DNA of 64,000 nt from Vermamoeba vermiformis. Its lineage: Eukaryota; Tubulinea; Echinamoebida. Position 1 is the first letter of the stretch. Each line of letters begins with the position of its first letter. The position numbers and the translations under genes were made by a program. Under the pieces are notes generated by a model. It was not told where the DNA came from. It was given only the letters and a program-made list of their open reading frames with translations, and ran no database searches. Location of the stretch: positions 1 through 64,000 of the forward strand of contig JBEWZL010000302.1 of NCBI GenBank assembly GCA_045837725.1. Direction: 5' to 3'. This document shows positions 10,212 through 22,800 of this stretch, one piece after another.

Positions 10212-11248
10212 CACTGTAGTCGCCAAACGGCATTACTAAGCACATTCCACGGCCGTAGTCTTGGCCATCGATGTGTGGCTTTGATATTCCCTCCATATTT
10301 ACAGCCATAGTTTTGAACGTCTCAGTGATGGCACGAATATCACCGTTAACTAATTTGAATCGCTTTTCTAGATTTTCAAAGTGTCGTTCAAACAGCGTGT
10401 CCACGAGTTTAAACAGGCCGATTCTCTTAAGTTCGTCAGCAAAGTCAGCCATTCCTTTCACAGACCGAAGAGATGCAGTAGATACAATGCCTTCTCTTCC
10501 ACCCAGCGGAGTCCAAGCGCCGACATGATAAGACCACGTGTTGATTCCCCCGCGCTCGTGTTTCACAGGTTCCTTTGGATTTCCGTAACGGTCCGTGCAA
10601 AGCCCTTTACGGAATTTAGCCATTGCTTGTTGCACAGCATCGATAACATTATCAGGAATTGCGCCCTTAATAACTTTAAGCAAAGTTCGGTCTTGTCGCG
10701 GGATCCCGGGCTCCTTCCATAAAACTTGCTTGTCGCCGTCGATTACAGTAAATTTTGCAATGTCAAATCGATCTCCATACACTATTGCTTCTTCTTGAGT
10801 TCCCTTCCATACAGGAACTCGGTGGATCGTTAATCGGGAAAAATAACGATCTGCTCTAAAATAAATTTTGCATTAATTATTATAATTAATATATAATATT
10901 CTTACTCTGAATCTCCATCCTCCTCGCAGTCACTCACATAATTGACCGAAAATTGGTCAACATCGCTAACACTAAATTTTTTACTTAATATTGCATTATT
11001 AATAGCCAGTATATTTTTATTAATCATTATTATATTATTATAAATTAATTATTAACTTGCCTCGTCACTACTTGAAGCTCATCTGGAAGATCCAACAGCG
11101 GTGCAGATTCATTTACCAGACGATACAGTAAGCAACGTGCACTCTTAATGATAAATAAAATAAGCACTAAAATTGCAATATACATCATTTGTGGTCGACG
11201 GCCCGATCTCGTAGATAAAATGAACGGCAATTTTTTGGACTTTAACAT
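10212..11248 (-). CDS. 2OG-Fe(II) dioxygenase-like protein, 3' end not found
   Basis: Exons 11248-11061, 10983-10906 and 10855-10212. The first joins the second through a GC-AG intron (donor GCAAGT); alternatively translation starts at the in-frame Met at 11027. With the first exon the protein is membrane-anchored (MMYIAILVLILFIIKSA, residues ~21-37), then hydrophilic. The diagnostic segment is KPHIDGQDYGRGMCLVMPFGDYSG, an HxD iron-binding motif in the style of fungal and protist 2-oxoglutarate oxygenases. The distal His and 2OG-binding Arg should follow but the exon ends at a GTATAA donor and I could not find them downstream. If unspliced, the frame stops at 10177. It may be a 3'-truncated gene or have exons I failed to place. 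Confidence 0.5.
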
Positions 11249-12291
11249 ATAATATCATGGAGTTAGCTTTGAATTTTTCTGCCACCAAGGCTATTTTTTG
11301 TATGTGATACAGATGCAGCTAAATTTTAATTTTTTGTGATTTTTTACACTTGCAAGCCACCACTGCCTGTTTTTCACAACCTTTGTACCCAATTTGGAAT
11401 AACTCATTTTTTTATTTATTGTTCTTGGCAAAGGGTGACTCAGGACAATTTGGACTGCCTTGAAGCCATCATGTCACAGTCTCCAGCGTAGGCATAACAG
11501 ACCAAAGAGACAAAGCAACCTGCCACCATTAACCATGTAAAGAAAAACTAACAATCAAGTAGTCAGAGTCAACATTGGTTCCAGGAAAGAGGTAAAAACC
11601 TAAAATAGTAAGGCAATTATAATAAATCAATTGAAATTTTGTTATGAATAAGTTTCATTGGCAATTGCTTCTTCCATGTAGACACAGAGTGTGTTTTCAT
11701 TTAATCTGCTTGTTTATAATTTGTTTTCACTCTCTATCAAACTCTTGATTGCTTCGCTGCAGACAAAGTCAGATCTTACAAAGCAACAAGGGGTACACAG
11801 ATTTTACAGAGAAGTAATCTCTTATTGTGCAACCCTCATGCATTTCTGGCTCCTGGACTTCACAGAAGAACCAAAAAAACCCAGGGCTTAACAAAACTGT
11901 TTTTTTGGACAAACTAGATTTAATTTTCAACTAGTATTTCACAACCCAGCACAACCAATAGAGCTTGATGTAAGGGTTGATTTGGAATGCTTATTAGTGC
12001 TGTTATAACATAAGAAACAATGCCATGCAAGCCCTCAATCAGCTTTAGTAATATTTGGGCACCAGGGCAGCAGACCAGCACCATCTATAGACATCATAAA
12101 AGTTTATTTCAATATTTCTAGTGTCAATTCAACTTCATAATACTTAGAAAGCAAAATTTTTTGATAAATCCTTATTTGAAAGCATTGTAAAGATATGAAT
12201 GGTAGGTGAGAGCAATGTAGAAGAAATACAATCCACCTGCAATAAACAAATGTACGGAAGAATAAACATTTATTTCTACAAGAGAATTGCT
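11249..12291. other. Unresolved ~1 kb with membrane-protein-like minus-strand pieces
   Basis: Short minus-strand frames are strongly hydrophobic: 11547-11440 (FFFTWLMVAGCFVSLVCYAYA, ends SRQSKLS then stop), about 12063-11893 (LLKLIEGLHGIVSYVITALIS) and 12236-12172 (LYFFYIALTYHSYLYNAF then stop), each near plausible acceptors. They could be exons of one small membrane protein or decayed remnants; I could not assemble a consistent frame. A plus-strand frame (11691-11891) looks like noise. Confidence 0.25.
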
Positions 12292-14106
12292 TCAATTGTC
12301 TTCAAATTCAAATTCCAGCTGGTGTAAAGCAGAAAAGGCAGCTTGATACACTTCTTCTGATATATGAGTTTGAAGCTGTTCCAAATAATCAATACAATGT
12401 GTCACTTCAAGATCATTCTGCACTACATCAAAGTAGCCATGATCTCTGCTGGATGTAAACAGTTTATCAATGGCTTTCAAAGCATCCAAGAGCACAGGAA
12501 TTGTAACACTGGTACTTTGCTTAAATAAGAATGAAAAATATGATAATGCTCCCAATTCTACCAGCTTTTTGCATTGCTGTGCATCTCCATCAGAGATCAT
12601 ATTGACAACAATGCACAGCAATCCAATTTCAACATTAGTTATGCTGGCATTAGGGATTAGAATAATTGGCATCAACTCACTGTCAAGCAATAGTTGAATG
12701 CAAATTGGATTCGTGGCCAAGTTAGCTAACAAATGGTGTGTTCTGGCACGAAGATGTCTATTTGGGCTTTGTAAGAACACTTTGCATGTACCAAATAGAT
12801 TTGGATTCGTCATTATTTCGGTGTCTGTTGTAGAGTTGCCACAGAGACTAATGGTGTCCAACAATTTAAGACTCGCCATTTTAACATTGGTATCGTCGAA
12901 CGATCTGTGGTGGATGTATTAACTGGTGAAATAGTTCGATTCAAAAACTTACAAAAGGTCGACAAGTCTGCTACAGACTGGCTTGATTTGTTCAAGCACT
13001 CTCTCTTGCACGATACTTGACAGCGCATCGCACGCTGCTGCAATCTGTTCGTGATCCGAGCTCGTTGCAATGATTTTGAGTATTGGTGATATTGCTGGCT
13101 CAAAAACATTCAACGCACAATTTTTAAAATCGATTAACGACAAGACTCGCAAGCAAATGACAGACATCTTCAGAATTACACCGTCAAGAGCCAATGTGTT
13201 GATTATAGTGCGTATGAGCTCTTCGTTGTTGACTACTTTAGCCGAAATCCCCTTGAGAAGCAATTAGAATTGAGCGCAGTGCACCATAGTCAACGTACCT
13301 TCTTTTGTCCCGACAATTGATTCGATAAACCCCACAGAGCACTGTACTTGACATCACGCGACTTTGTAGTCATTATTAGCTTGATCAGCTTTTCGGCGAA
13401 TTTAACGTCAGGATCAAAAGCGAGCACTTCAATACTGGCTATCTACATTGGTATTAGGCTAAGATTCAGTCATTAAATGTCTTACTTGTAGGGTTGGACA
13501 ATCGTGCACGTCTACAAACTCAAGTATTCGAGGCAGAATTGTGACTGTAGCAATTGACTTCGCGATCGGATCTGGCGTCACACCGTGTGCATCTAATAAA
13601 TGTTAGCACAACTCAACTAAAGTCACCAATAGTACCTGTTTCTAAAATACGGCTCAAATGGCATACAGCCCCGATATTTTTGTTTCTATCGTTTGAGGCT
13701 ACGTCTACCGCAATGTTCGAAGCATCCAGCGCAAATTGATTTCTTCGAAGTAGTGCTATGAGCTCACTCTTTGTAATTTGCTCCGAGGCATAATATAAAG
13801 AAAAACCGGCAGCTTGCCAAGCCGTTTTGGAGTGAAACTGCCGCCAAAATCTGCGTTCAAATTAAAAATAATTTAAATAAATCACGCAAAATTCCTAAAT
13901 TATTAAAACACCAAAACTTACGCTTTAGATGCTGCAGCAAGGGTTAATATCAATTTAGCGTTTGAAAAAACGAGCTTAATGAATAATCCAAGCAGATCGT
14001 CCACTTCAAACCATTGCACCGTGTCGCTCGAGGTTTCCGCAACCTTTATCCGCTTATTTGGTTCATCATGTTCACCTTCGCTGATATGTGAATGAGATCG
14101 CTTCAT
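12292..14106 (-). CDS. Importin-alpha-like ARM protein with F-box-like N-terminus
   Basis: Exons 14106-13922, 13850-13636, 13592-13486, 13442-13299, 13251-12953 and 12904-12292 give 520 residues. The N-terminus (MKRSHSHISEGEHDEPNKRIK) is short and basic and is not an importin-beta-binding domain. Residues ~32-75 (WFEVDDLLGLFIKLVF; ASKAFWRQFHSKTAWQAAG) resemble an F-box-type helix bundle. The rest is armadillo repeats: YSALWGLSN echoes the WxxSN motif of importin-alpha repeats, and the end (IPVLLDALKAIDKLF, ISEEVYQAAFSALHQLEFEFEDN) matches the importin-alpha C-terminal repeat and acidic tail layout. Known importin-alphas carry NLS cargo with importin-beta; lacking an IBB, this protein may be a cytosolic or nuclear adaptor, perhaps for ubiquitylation (inference). 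Confidence 0.75.
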
Positions 14107-14377
14107 TGCGGAGCCTTTCTTTCTTGCTGGTGCTCTATCAAAAATTTTTACAGAAATTCAAAGAACTCCGTTTTGACGCGGAACGTCCAGTAAAGGGACA
14201 CAATTTAAAATCCTTGCGAATATTACAAAAGTACCTCATAATCAATCGGTGTTGCCTTAGAAAGGTGCAGCGGATTGCCTGGCGCTAGAAACTCCTACGA
14301 AGTACACGAAAGAAGGGTATGCGTCTCTAACTGAAATTTACAAATTGGTATGTTTTAACAAGATTAGACTTGCTGGC

Positions 14378-16713
14378 TTAGCGGCTCTTGTAGCGCTCTT
14401 TCTTGATCTTCACTCGTGTACTCAACGAAGCTCCATTTAGACTACGCTTTTTGCACATGTTCACCGATAGGACAAACACCGATGTGAACACGATACAAAA
14501 TGACACAGAGCCAATCAGAGCTATTAAGAAGTAGGTCTTGAGCTCGTGGTTGAAACTAACTTCAAGCTGATCTATTCGTGCCATGAGTAGCGCTACATTC
14601 TTGTTAGCTTCTTGTCTACTTTCTTTCGTCTGAATTGATCGACATTAACAAGTGCATGTGTAACGATGACGAACTCTAAGACTCACCAGCAGATCCAGCC
14701 TGTCCTTTTGTCTCTCCACTTGAGTTTTCATTTTCGACATGTGCTTAATGATCTTCTCTAGCACGTGCTCGAAATGCGTCGAGTAATGCGTGTGAAGGTC
14801 CTTGACGTAATCGCCAGTGAGCTTGAGTCCGCTTTCAAGTTGTTTGACTGAGAACCAATTGTTAGATGATGCAACGAGGTAATTCAACGAAGGAAGCTTA
14901 CTTCGATCAACGAGACTAGAAAAGATGTTGTTCGTTTTTAGTGGCGCTTCCTCGGTCTTATTCTGCTTTTTAAGCTCGCTGCCTGGTCCCTCTTCAATCT
15001 TTTGATTGCGCTCGTCATCTTCATCGTCGTCGGTCACTAGAATTGCCGTCGAAACATGAGGCTCGAGCGGCGCTTCTTGCTTGGACTCGACTTGGCCTTC
15101 AGTCTTGTTGGGCTGCTCGACAATTGCATCGTCAGTTCCTTGCTCTACATGAGCATTCTTAGCCTCTGGAGGTTGAGGGTATTCAGGTCGCGTTTGTTTT
15201 CTTAGTAACAGCTGCGCTAAATCTGCGCGTATTAACTCCTCGTCATCTTCGTCGCCAATCTCGTCGCCGCTCTCGAATAGTGACTCGCCATCCAAGTTCT
15301 ATCGAAAGAACACATTACATAACGACCTAAATACGTGATATTGCAAGTACTGACCAAGAAGTCCTCTTCTCCATCGTCATTGAGGTACGCATCGGCACTA
15401 CTTCCGTTAGGTGACTTCGTGCCTTCAGTAGTCGCACCGACCTTCTTATCTCTGCTCGAGTCATTTTCAAGTTCCTGCTTCAACTGTTCGACGAGTGTCT
15501 GACCGTGAACTTTGACTTGCGAGATCGGGCAGTAGAACTCATTGCCGTAATGCGTCAACATCTTGATCTTAATGTACCTAACGAACAATGATAAATTAAC
15601 ACTCATTGCTCACTTTCAGCTCTCTTTGCTACGTACTTGAACCACGCAAGTTCAGGCAACTGGTAGTAATGTAGCTCGCGACTGTTGGGCGCAGTAAAGT
15701 TTCCAATCACTGCCCATTGTGTGACCTTAGTTAACGTAGCCTATTGTTAGCGAATAGCACTGTCATAGTATAAACACGTTAGACTTACCGGGTATCGATT
15801 GGATCCGAGCACTTGGTAGTTCTTGATGACCGAGCTGAAATACTCGTACGTGCCGATGGCTATAATATCGATGCCTATTTCTTCACAGAGCTCGATAATG
15901 ACGTACTAGTAATGATATTAGATTCGCGTTGTAAATAAATTGCTGTTAAATTACGCACCTTGGACTTGGCCGAACACGGATTCAACATGTACCTGTCTTT
16001 AGAGCTGGATAATATAGCTCCCACTTCCTAGTTAAACCATGTTTAGTTATAACTCGTGCGAATTTGAGCGGAATGAAAATGGTACGTACTCTGGCTTCGA
16101 TGTTAGATCGCAGCACTTTGGCACCACACTCCGCACTCGCAAAGTTAAATCGTTGAGTATTAGGCTCACGATTATTATAAGCACTACTAGTGCTTTGTAT
16201 TCTGCTCTCGATTGGTTGAGGAGCTGCGGGAAAATCCGCACGTTGTCCATGACTTTCCTTATGCTGGTTATTATTTACATTATCAAGGTCTTGATTATTG
16301 AGGCTAATCTTCTCTTTCGTAGCGTCGTGCTGAGATGCGTCTTTTTGTTTGTTTCTTGCATAATTCTCCATTGACTCAAATTCTACACTAATAATAAGAA
16401 AATCTTTCTTATATACAAATTTCTAATTACCGATTTTTTGTGGCCTTTCCTTTTGACAGATCTGATTAAATTTGGCGATCGAGAAAAATTTGTAATAATC
16501 CGCGGCAACGCAGATGGAATTATTTATCCCCCTCTGTGCAACAATAATTAGGCGCGTTATATTATAATAATCAACAAAATTGCTTGCCTTCACTCCCACG
16601 TCAGCATCCAAATCTGCCGTCAAAACTGGAGTAAACAGAATAACAAGGATGACTACCGAATTAAATAGTGTCGCTATATTAATTCTATGACCGGCTTCGT
16701 TTCGCTTCTTCAT
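14378..16713 (-). CDS. SUN-domain protein of the SLP1/SUCO type
   Basis: Nine exons (16713-16431, 16382-16090, 16027-15959, 15905-15789, 15740-15637, 15577-15355, 15298-14902, 14847-14687, 14629-14378) give 632 residues. A signal peptide (FNSVVILVILFTPVLTA) is followed by a SUN-like domain, residues ~175-311: [89 protein letters not shown]. This is the mid-SUN/SLP1 subgroup. An acidic linker, a predicted coiled coil (LEKIIKHMSKMKTQVERQ) and a C-terminal membrane segment (LIALIGSVSFCIVFTSVFVL) with a Lys/Arg-rich tail follow. Family members sit in the ER/nuclear envelope and help stabilise lumenal protein folding or anchor the envelope. Confidence 0.88.
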
Positions 16714-16944
16714 TGTGACGTGTTGTTGTGGTCATTTTTGATGCTTCTAATAATTAATTCAAACTTCGGTTGAAAGCAATAATCGAGATAACGCGTTATG
16801 ACGTCGCAGTGGACTATTTAATCATATGGTCCATGTTGAATTTCAACGTGACTGACGAGACCAAAAGCAGCTTCGTTTGAAAGAAACGCCATCCACCGAA
16901 ATTGATATCTCACGAGTTGTAAGAAGACCAACACTACTGTAATT
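16714..16944. promoter_or_regulatory. Divergent promoter with CRE-like site
   Basis: This 231-base region lies between the start codons of the SUN-protein gene (minus) and the F-box/ankyrin-like gene (plus). It holds TGACGTCG at 16799-16806, one base from a palindromic bZIP/CREB site, and a TGACGT further left (16716-16721). Placement suggests shared regulation; it is not tested. Confidence 0.4.
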
Positions 16945-18187
16945 ATGTCTGACGAGGAATTGCTGGACTTATTTGATGCAGAACCGGTTTACAATTATAA
17001 AACGGTGCCTAATCCAAAAGATGATTTTGCGGGCTTTAAAACGATTCAAATCACAGTATGTCTTGGTTTTAATTTATTTAATTATCAAAAATATTCTCAT
17101 GATTATTCTTAGGCCGATTTAAATATCGTGTTACCGTCGGAGCTGTGGATGTCGATCTTCGCTTTGCTTTCGGTGGAACCGCACCAAGTGTGGTGGAGAA
17201 TATTATCAGAAGTATCGAAGCACATTAATCACTCGCTCAAGCTGTATTTCAAACGGATCCAATTCTCTCGATTTAATTCAGCAGCAACAATCGCTGGCTA
17301 TTTAGCTGGCGAAGGCTACCTTCAATGCCTCCAATATGCACATGAAAATGGCGCCCGATGGGACGTGATTACATGCATCAGCGCTGCGCAGGGTGGTCAT
17401 TTATCTTGCTTGAAATACGCGCACGAAAATTCTTGCGAGTGGAACGAGGTGACATGCTACTACAGTGCTGCCAATGGTCACATCGAGTGCTTGAAGTACG
17501 CGCACGAACAAGGGTGTGAGTGGACCTTTACGACTATATTTTCTGCGGCCAAGAAGAACAATCTCGAGTGCTTGAAATATTGCTACGAAAACGGCTGTCC
17601 GCGCAAGCCCGAGAGCTCATACCATTATTATGACCAGAATGTCATGTCTATTGCAGCTGGCAATGGAAGTCTTGAATGCCTCCAATACTTGCACGAGCAG
17701 GGCGAATATTGGGACGAGGCTTTGCTTGCTGTAATGACAAGGTTTGGTCATTTAGACTGCGTAAAGTACGCTATCCAACAAGGTAAGATTCTTTCGATCA
17801 ACATCTTCCTCGGGTCTAATTGATGCACGTCTAGGCTGCCCCTATAACAAAGAAACAATATGCTCTCATGCTGCAGATGATTTGGAGTGCTTGATCTACT
17901 TCCACGAGCAAGGACATCCGTGGGATATTGCAAGTTCTGAGGCAGCGCGACAAGGGAACATTGATTGCCTAAAGTACATTCACGAACACGGAGGTGCGTG
18001 GATTGGTGATGAAATAACTTTGGCGTATCGATTCAGTTCGCTGACGTGTCTCATGTACGCATTCGAAAACGGGTGCCCTGTGCCAGCAGATCTGTGCAGC
18101 AATCGAGGCTACTATACACCCCAAGAAATCATTGACTATGCGCATTCTAAAGTCGAATGTACTTGTCCTCCTTACATTTTAGAATAA
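16945..18187 (+). CDS. F-box/ankyrin-like repeat protein, 377 aa
   Basis: Exons 16945-17055, 17113-17782 and 17835-18187. After an acidic N-terminus (MSDEELLDLFDAEP) comes an F-box-like segment (LPSELWMSIFALLSVEPHQVWW). At least eight repeats of ~25-28 residues follow, of the form CLKYAHENGCEWNEVTCYYSAANGH. These are the degenerate ankyrin-like repeats expanded in Acanthamoeba, oomycetes, Naegleria and large amoebal viruses. Such proteins are generally taken as SCF ubiquitin-ligase adaptors. The last repeats are weaker and the protein ends with a Cys-Pro-rich tail (ECTCPPYILE). It converges with the type I membrane protein gene, 34 bases between stops. Confidence 0.85.
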
Positions 18188-18221
18188 ATAAGTTTTATCT
18201 ATCTACAATAGGTACACGAGC

Positions 18222-19377
18222 TTAATGCTTGAAGGGTCCCTTCTTGGTAATAAACAAGACCAAGAACACAACACCAACAGCGAGGACAACGACAACAGCA
18301 ATGACGATGCCAGCGATGGCGCCACCAGAGAGACCACCGTTAACAACACCAAAGGAAGGATCGTGTCTAAATCCGTTTTCAAAGTGATCGTAAATCACCC
18401 ACATGCCCTTGCTATCATCACCGTTGTCAGAGTTCAACTTGTTCAAAGAAACGGAGAAATTTCTGCCGCTGGGGTACTCGATAGCGGTGGTGTTAATGGT
18501 GAAGAAAGCGTTGTTGTACTGGACTGCATCCGAAGACTACAATAAGCAATTAGCGAGTTGTAACAATAAATAGTAGATCCACTTACAGACTGAGTGCCAT
18601 CATTTTCGCTATCGCTACCAGTATCTTGCGAGTAGCGGAAAAGAAGAACCAACTTGGCATCAGATTGAGTAGAGACCCATTGGTAGTTGTCAACTTCGAC
18701 GTCAATTTTACCGTAGAGGGTACCATTATCAAAAGTGACACGATTTACGAATCTAAGCGTCGATTAGTAACTGGTTAAAGGGGTTAGGTCGGCGTGCGTC
18801 TCACCTCAACATTCCGTATTGGAGAGTATTGCCATGCTTTCCGTTATAAGAAGTGATGTTGAAGTAATACTCGGTGGTGTTTTCTGTTGTTATGTGAGTA
18901 GTCTGCCGATAATTTTCACTCTATAATGAAATTTACCATTATCAATCTCGACGACGGATGACCACTCCCAAGATTGGCTGGGCAAAGCAATGTTAGACTT
19001 TCCCAATTTCGTCAAACCATTTTGCCCAGTTTCGGCTTCAAAAAGCTAGTAAAAATGCGTTAGCCTTTTTTGTTGTTGGGATTGGATGTCATTATTCTTA
19101 TTTTCGGCATACTAATTTTAGTTACTTACTTGTTGAAAGCGCAATTGGTATTTGTTTCCAGCGTCAGATTTGGAATAGAAAGTGTAGGTGGGCACATTGC
19201 CATTTCCGGATACAGAGATGTGGAAGTGGTCATTATCGTACTCCCAATTGCCTTGACCACCTTTAGCTACAAACGGAATTAATATTTAATTAATTCGTAA
19301 CGTATTTAGATCTAATACGTACCAACTGCAACAGCAGTCAACGCGAGTAAAACAGCTAATACAAACCACTTGTTCAT
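18222..19377 (-). CDS. Type I membrane glycoprotein, unrecognised ectodomain
   Basis: Exons 19377-19323, 19266-19130, 19045-18937, 18883-18805, 18752-18587 and 18536-18222 give 286 residues. A signal peptide (MNKWFVLAVLLALTAVAVG) leads a ~220-residue ectodomain rich in beta-like patterns (DHFHISVSGNGNVPTYTFYS; YGKIDVEVDNYQWVSTQS) with several NxS/T sites (NTTE, NITS, NGT, NTT, NFS). Near the C-terminus GGLSGGAIAGIVIAVVVVLAVGVVFLVLF is one glycine-edged membrane span, with a short Lys-rich tail (TKKGPFKH) carrying a possible ER-retrieval-like pattern. Function unknown; a surface or secretory-pathway receptor-like protein is likely. Confidence 0.7.
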
Positions 19378-19856
19378 TGTTGGTAGTTGTGCGCTTCTTC
19401 TAAACTATTTAATAAATAAAACGAAACGAAATTGCAATTTAAACGTGTCAAAAAAACTTCGGCACGCAAGCCGACAATCGGTTGGCCAAGATTTTTCCTG
19501 CCGAAGCTGTGCCGACAAGTAGATCTCAACAAAAACTTAATTTACCCGTGTGTTTACAAACGTTTGACAGGTGTAATTAGATTATCGGCACCAATCTCCT
19601 AAATTTATGAGGTTAAATTACAAAAGCAACGAAAGTGCACATCCAACGCATCTCGACTCAGTTGAAACCAGCCAAAAAAAAATTAATAAGTTGTTTATGA
19701 CATTTCAACCGTTTGCATAAATGGCGCGGAGCTCAAAAATTAAAAGTTCGGAACGGATTTGAAATAAGTTTTGGTAACCTGAACTAAACACAACACAACT
19801 CACCCCTTTTTGCAAGAGTACCTTCATTTTATCGAACAACAATACATCAACATCAC
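19378..19856. promoter_or_regulatory. Divergent promoter region
   Basis: These 479 bases separate the start codons of the type I membrane protein (minus) and the SNF2-RING gene (plus). AT-rich, with purine runs; no distinct motif or small gene was recognised. Confidence 0.4.
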
Positions 19857-22800
19857 ATGGCCTCTAGAGGAAAAAGAAAGGCTGTCAGCGAATCTGGTAA
19901 GTGCCTCAAAATTTATTTGGCAGCGTCCCATGTGGAAATTAACTATTATATTATTTTTAACGTACCTGAGTCGAGCTCTGTTACGATGTGTTAATTTTTG
20001 ATCTAGTGTCAAAACGCCCGCAAAAAAAACAAAAAATCGAGGAAAATGCGTTGTTTGACCTAGTAGACCCAAACGAAGGAGTAAGCTTTAAATAATACAT
20101 ACGCAAATTTTCTCCTTAAAAAAAATTCCTAAAATTGATTGCGTTTAGAGGCAACCTCCGAAAGAGGGCTGGATCAAGCTCTATGAGAAAAAATTCTTTG
20201 GTAAGCATTACGTACATCAAATTATGAGCTCACATTAAAAACAGTTTCGGATTTTCCTAACTATCGTTGCGGGCGAAACACAGCCCTTGATCCGAAACAA
20301 GTGACACTGTTCTTGTGGGAAAAGCTCTCAGTTTATTCAGGCGACAAGATGGTACGTTGGAAACTAACATCATGGCGCGAATATTTGCAGCTCTATTATT
20401 TCTTCGAAACATAATAGATTTTTGGCGCTAACTCCCTTGCAGGTATTTGTCCTGTCAAATGGGCAGGTCTATTATTCCTCGGACAATAGAAGCGATTGGA
20501 TGGCAACTGAGGTAATTTAAGCCAATCATAATTGCCTTCTAATCTAACCACGAGCAGTTTCCATACTCGGCCGACTTTGATCTGTTCAAGGCTGTGTTCA
20601 GTGGCACAAGTGGTCAGATTACATGCACCTACTACTACAACGTTAAGACGTATGTATAATTGATGATGATATTCTCAACGTAACGCAATCTGCATTAGGT
20701 TTGAAGATCTGATCCACAACAATAAAGTTGTACCGCACAAGTTCTTCATTTTCAAGCTCGTCAGCCACGAGATTAGAAACAAGTTCGAAATCATAACAAA
20801 GTAAGTCCTTGATAATGATGTTAAAGCGCTTAACGGTCACAGTTTGGACCCCAAGATTGAGCCCGTCGCGACCCAGCCCGTAGTGGCAACTAAGCAACGC
20901 AAGCCACGAAGACATGTCTGGTTCGACAACCAAAACACAGCGCAATTAACTAGCGCCGAGGTTCAAGCACAAGAGGCTGAGAACAAGCGTTTAGAACAAG
21001 AACGCGAGCAACGTCTCGCCGTTAAAAGTCTCTTTGGCCGCGAGCTGAACGAAGCTCACATCCCTCTTGTAAGTTATTATAACAATAATTAATTATCGAC
21101 ATGCTGATAAAATTACAGAGATGCAATAACCCTCAAAAACAACCGGATGGACTCAAGTTACAGTTGTATAAGTACCAGTTGGATGCGCTGACGTGGATGA
21201 AGATTGTTGAAGAAGATTCAGTTGCTTTGGGACTCAAGCACAGCACATTAGTACCGTGGAGGACTGGCGAGACGAAGATATTGTTTAATCTGATGGAGCA
21301 GGAATTCGTTGAGCCAAGCACAGAAAAATTACAAAAATATACAAAGAATTTGAAGCCCAAAGGTGGTATATTGGCAGATGAGATGGGCCTCGGCAAGACG
21401 TTGTCAGTATTGGGTCTTCTTTTGGCGCACAAGCACGATCCAAACAAAGTCGATTTGACTGCTGAAGAGGACACGAAATATTTCAGAACCAAGGGCACGT
21501 TAGGTAATGAACTATTTAAGACTTGGTGTACGCATCGCTAATAATTCAAATCAGTTATTTGCCCCAATCACCTCGCCAAGCAGTGGGCCGACGAGATTAA
21601 AAAACACACCGAACCAGCTCTTACGACGATCATTATCACCACGAAGGCTGAATATAAATCGTACTCGTACGGTGATATTCTCAATGCAGGTGCGCACATT
21701 CGGACGTACAATTAGGCCCTGTACTAACCTTGGATCCGTAACAGACGTGGTTATCGTTTCATTCCAGTTCTTTAAGAATCCAAACTACTTTTGGTTCACG
21801 AAGCAGACGAAGAGCAAGACAGTGACCGAGAAGTCTTTGAGTCACCGTGAAACTTGTCACAAGTCGGCCTTGACTGTAAGTTTCGAGCAAACTACATAAT
21901 GCTATCGTACTAATGCATTAACGATAGAGAGTCAGAAAATCGGCTTCAGGAGGCTTACAGATCTACGGTGCTGCGCTAGAGCACTTTCATTGGAACAGAA
22001 TCATCGTCGACGAAGCACACGAGATTCTAGACGATAAGTTCTACATGGGTACGTCCGATAGTACTATGTCCCTTAATTATAGCTGTTAAATATTCCATCA
22101 GGTATGTTGGCATTGTTGAGATCCAGTTATCGCTGGTACGTCACCGGCACTCCATTCCCTAATGCGTAAGTACTAGCATTGCCCTTTTTATCACCGCTAT
22201 TAACGCTTCAAAGCGCGGCTCTGTTGGGTGCATCAAAACTGATCGGACTCAACGAGGAATTTGGTGACATCGACGGCATTGCGAGCTTGGAGATCGTACC
22301 AAATGTCGCTGAGAAGCCAGTCTTCGATAAAGAACTCAACTTGTATTCGCCGCTCAAAGTGTCAGACACGATGTCCAACGCTGACATTTTGTACTGCCGC
22401 GTCGCCCATCGTGCGTACAGACGATGGTCATTGTTCGATTTGATGATCAACAACTTGTTCTGGCGGCACACCAAGGTAACAAAAACATCACTTTTAATTT
22501 CATTTTCTGGGCCAACAACTGACACTATTGTTCAGGTCAGCACAAAGGGCGAGTTAACTATCCCAGCCGTAGTGGAAGAACTCATCTTGCGTGACTTTTC
22601 GGACGTCGAGCGTGCGATGTACGTGAACGCACTCAAAGAAGGAAGTGAAAGTAAGTCATAACCTTGCCATTACCCTCTTTCAAGTGTTCTAACTATTGCC
22701 CGTAGTGCGACTTCGTCAATTGTGTTGTCACCCGCAAGTGAGCAGCGAAGACCGAAAGATTTTAGGTGAAGAGACCCAGAGCCTTGATGAAGTGCGCGAC

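Noticed and set aside
11691-11891. Plus-strand ORF
   Set aside because: Overlaps minus-strand membrane-protein-like pieces and has no recognisable motif.
16945-18187. Transfer from a giant virus
   Set aside because: The repeat type is shared with large amoebal viruses, but the gene is split by two ordinary host-type introns and repeats of this type are common in protist genomes.
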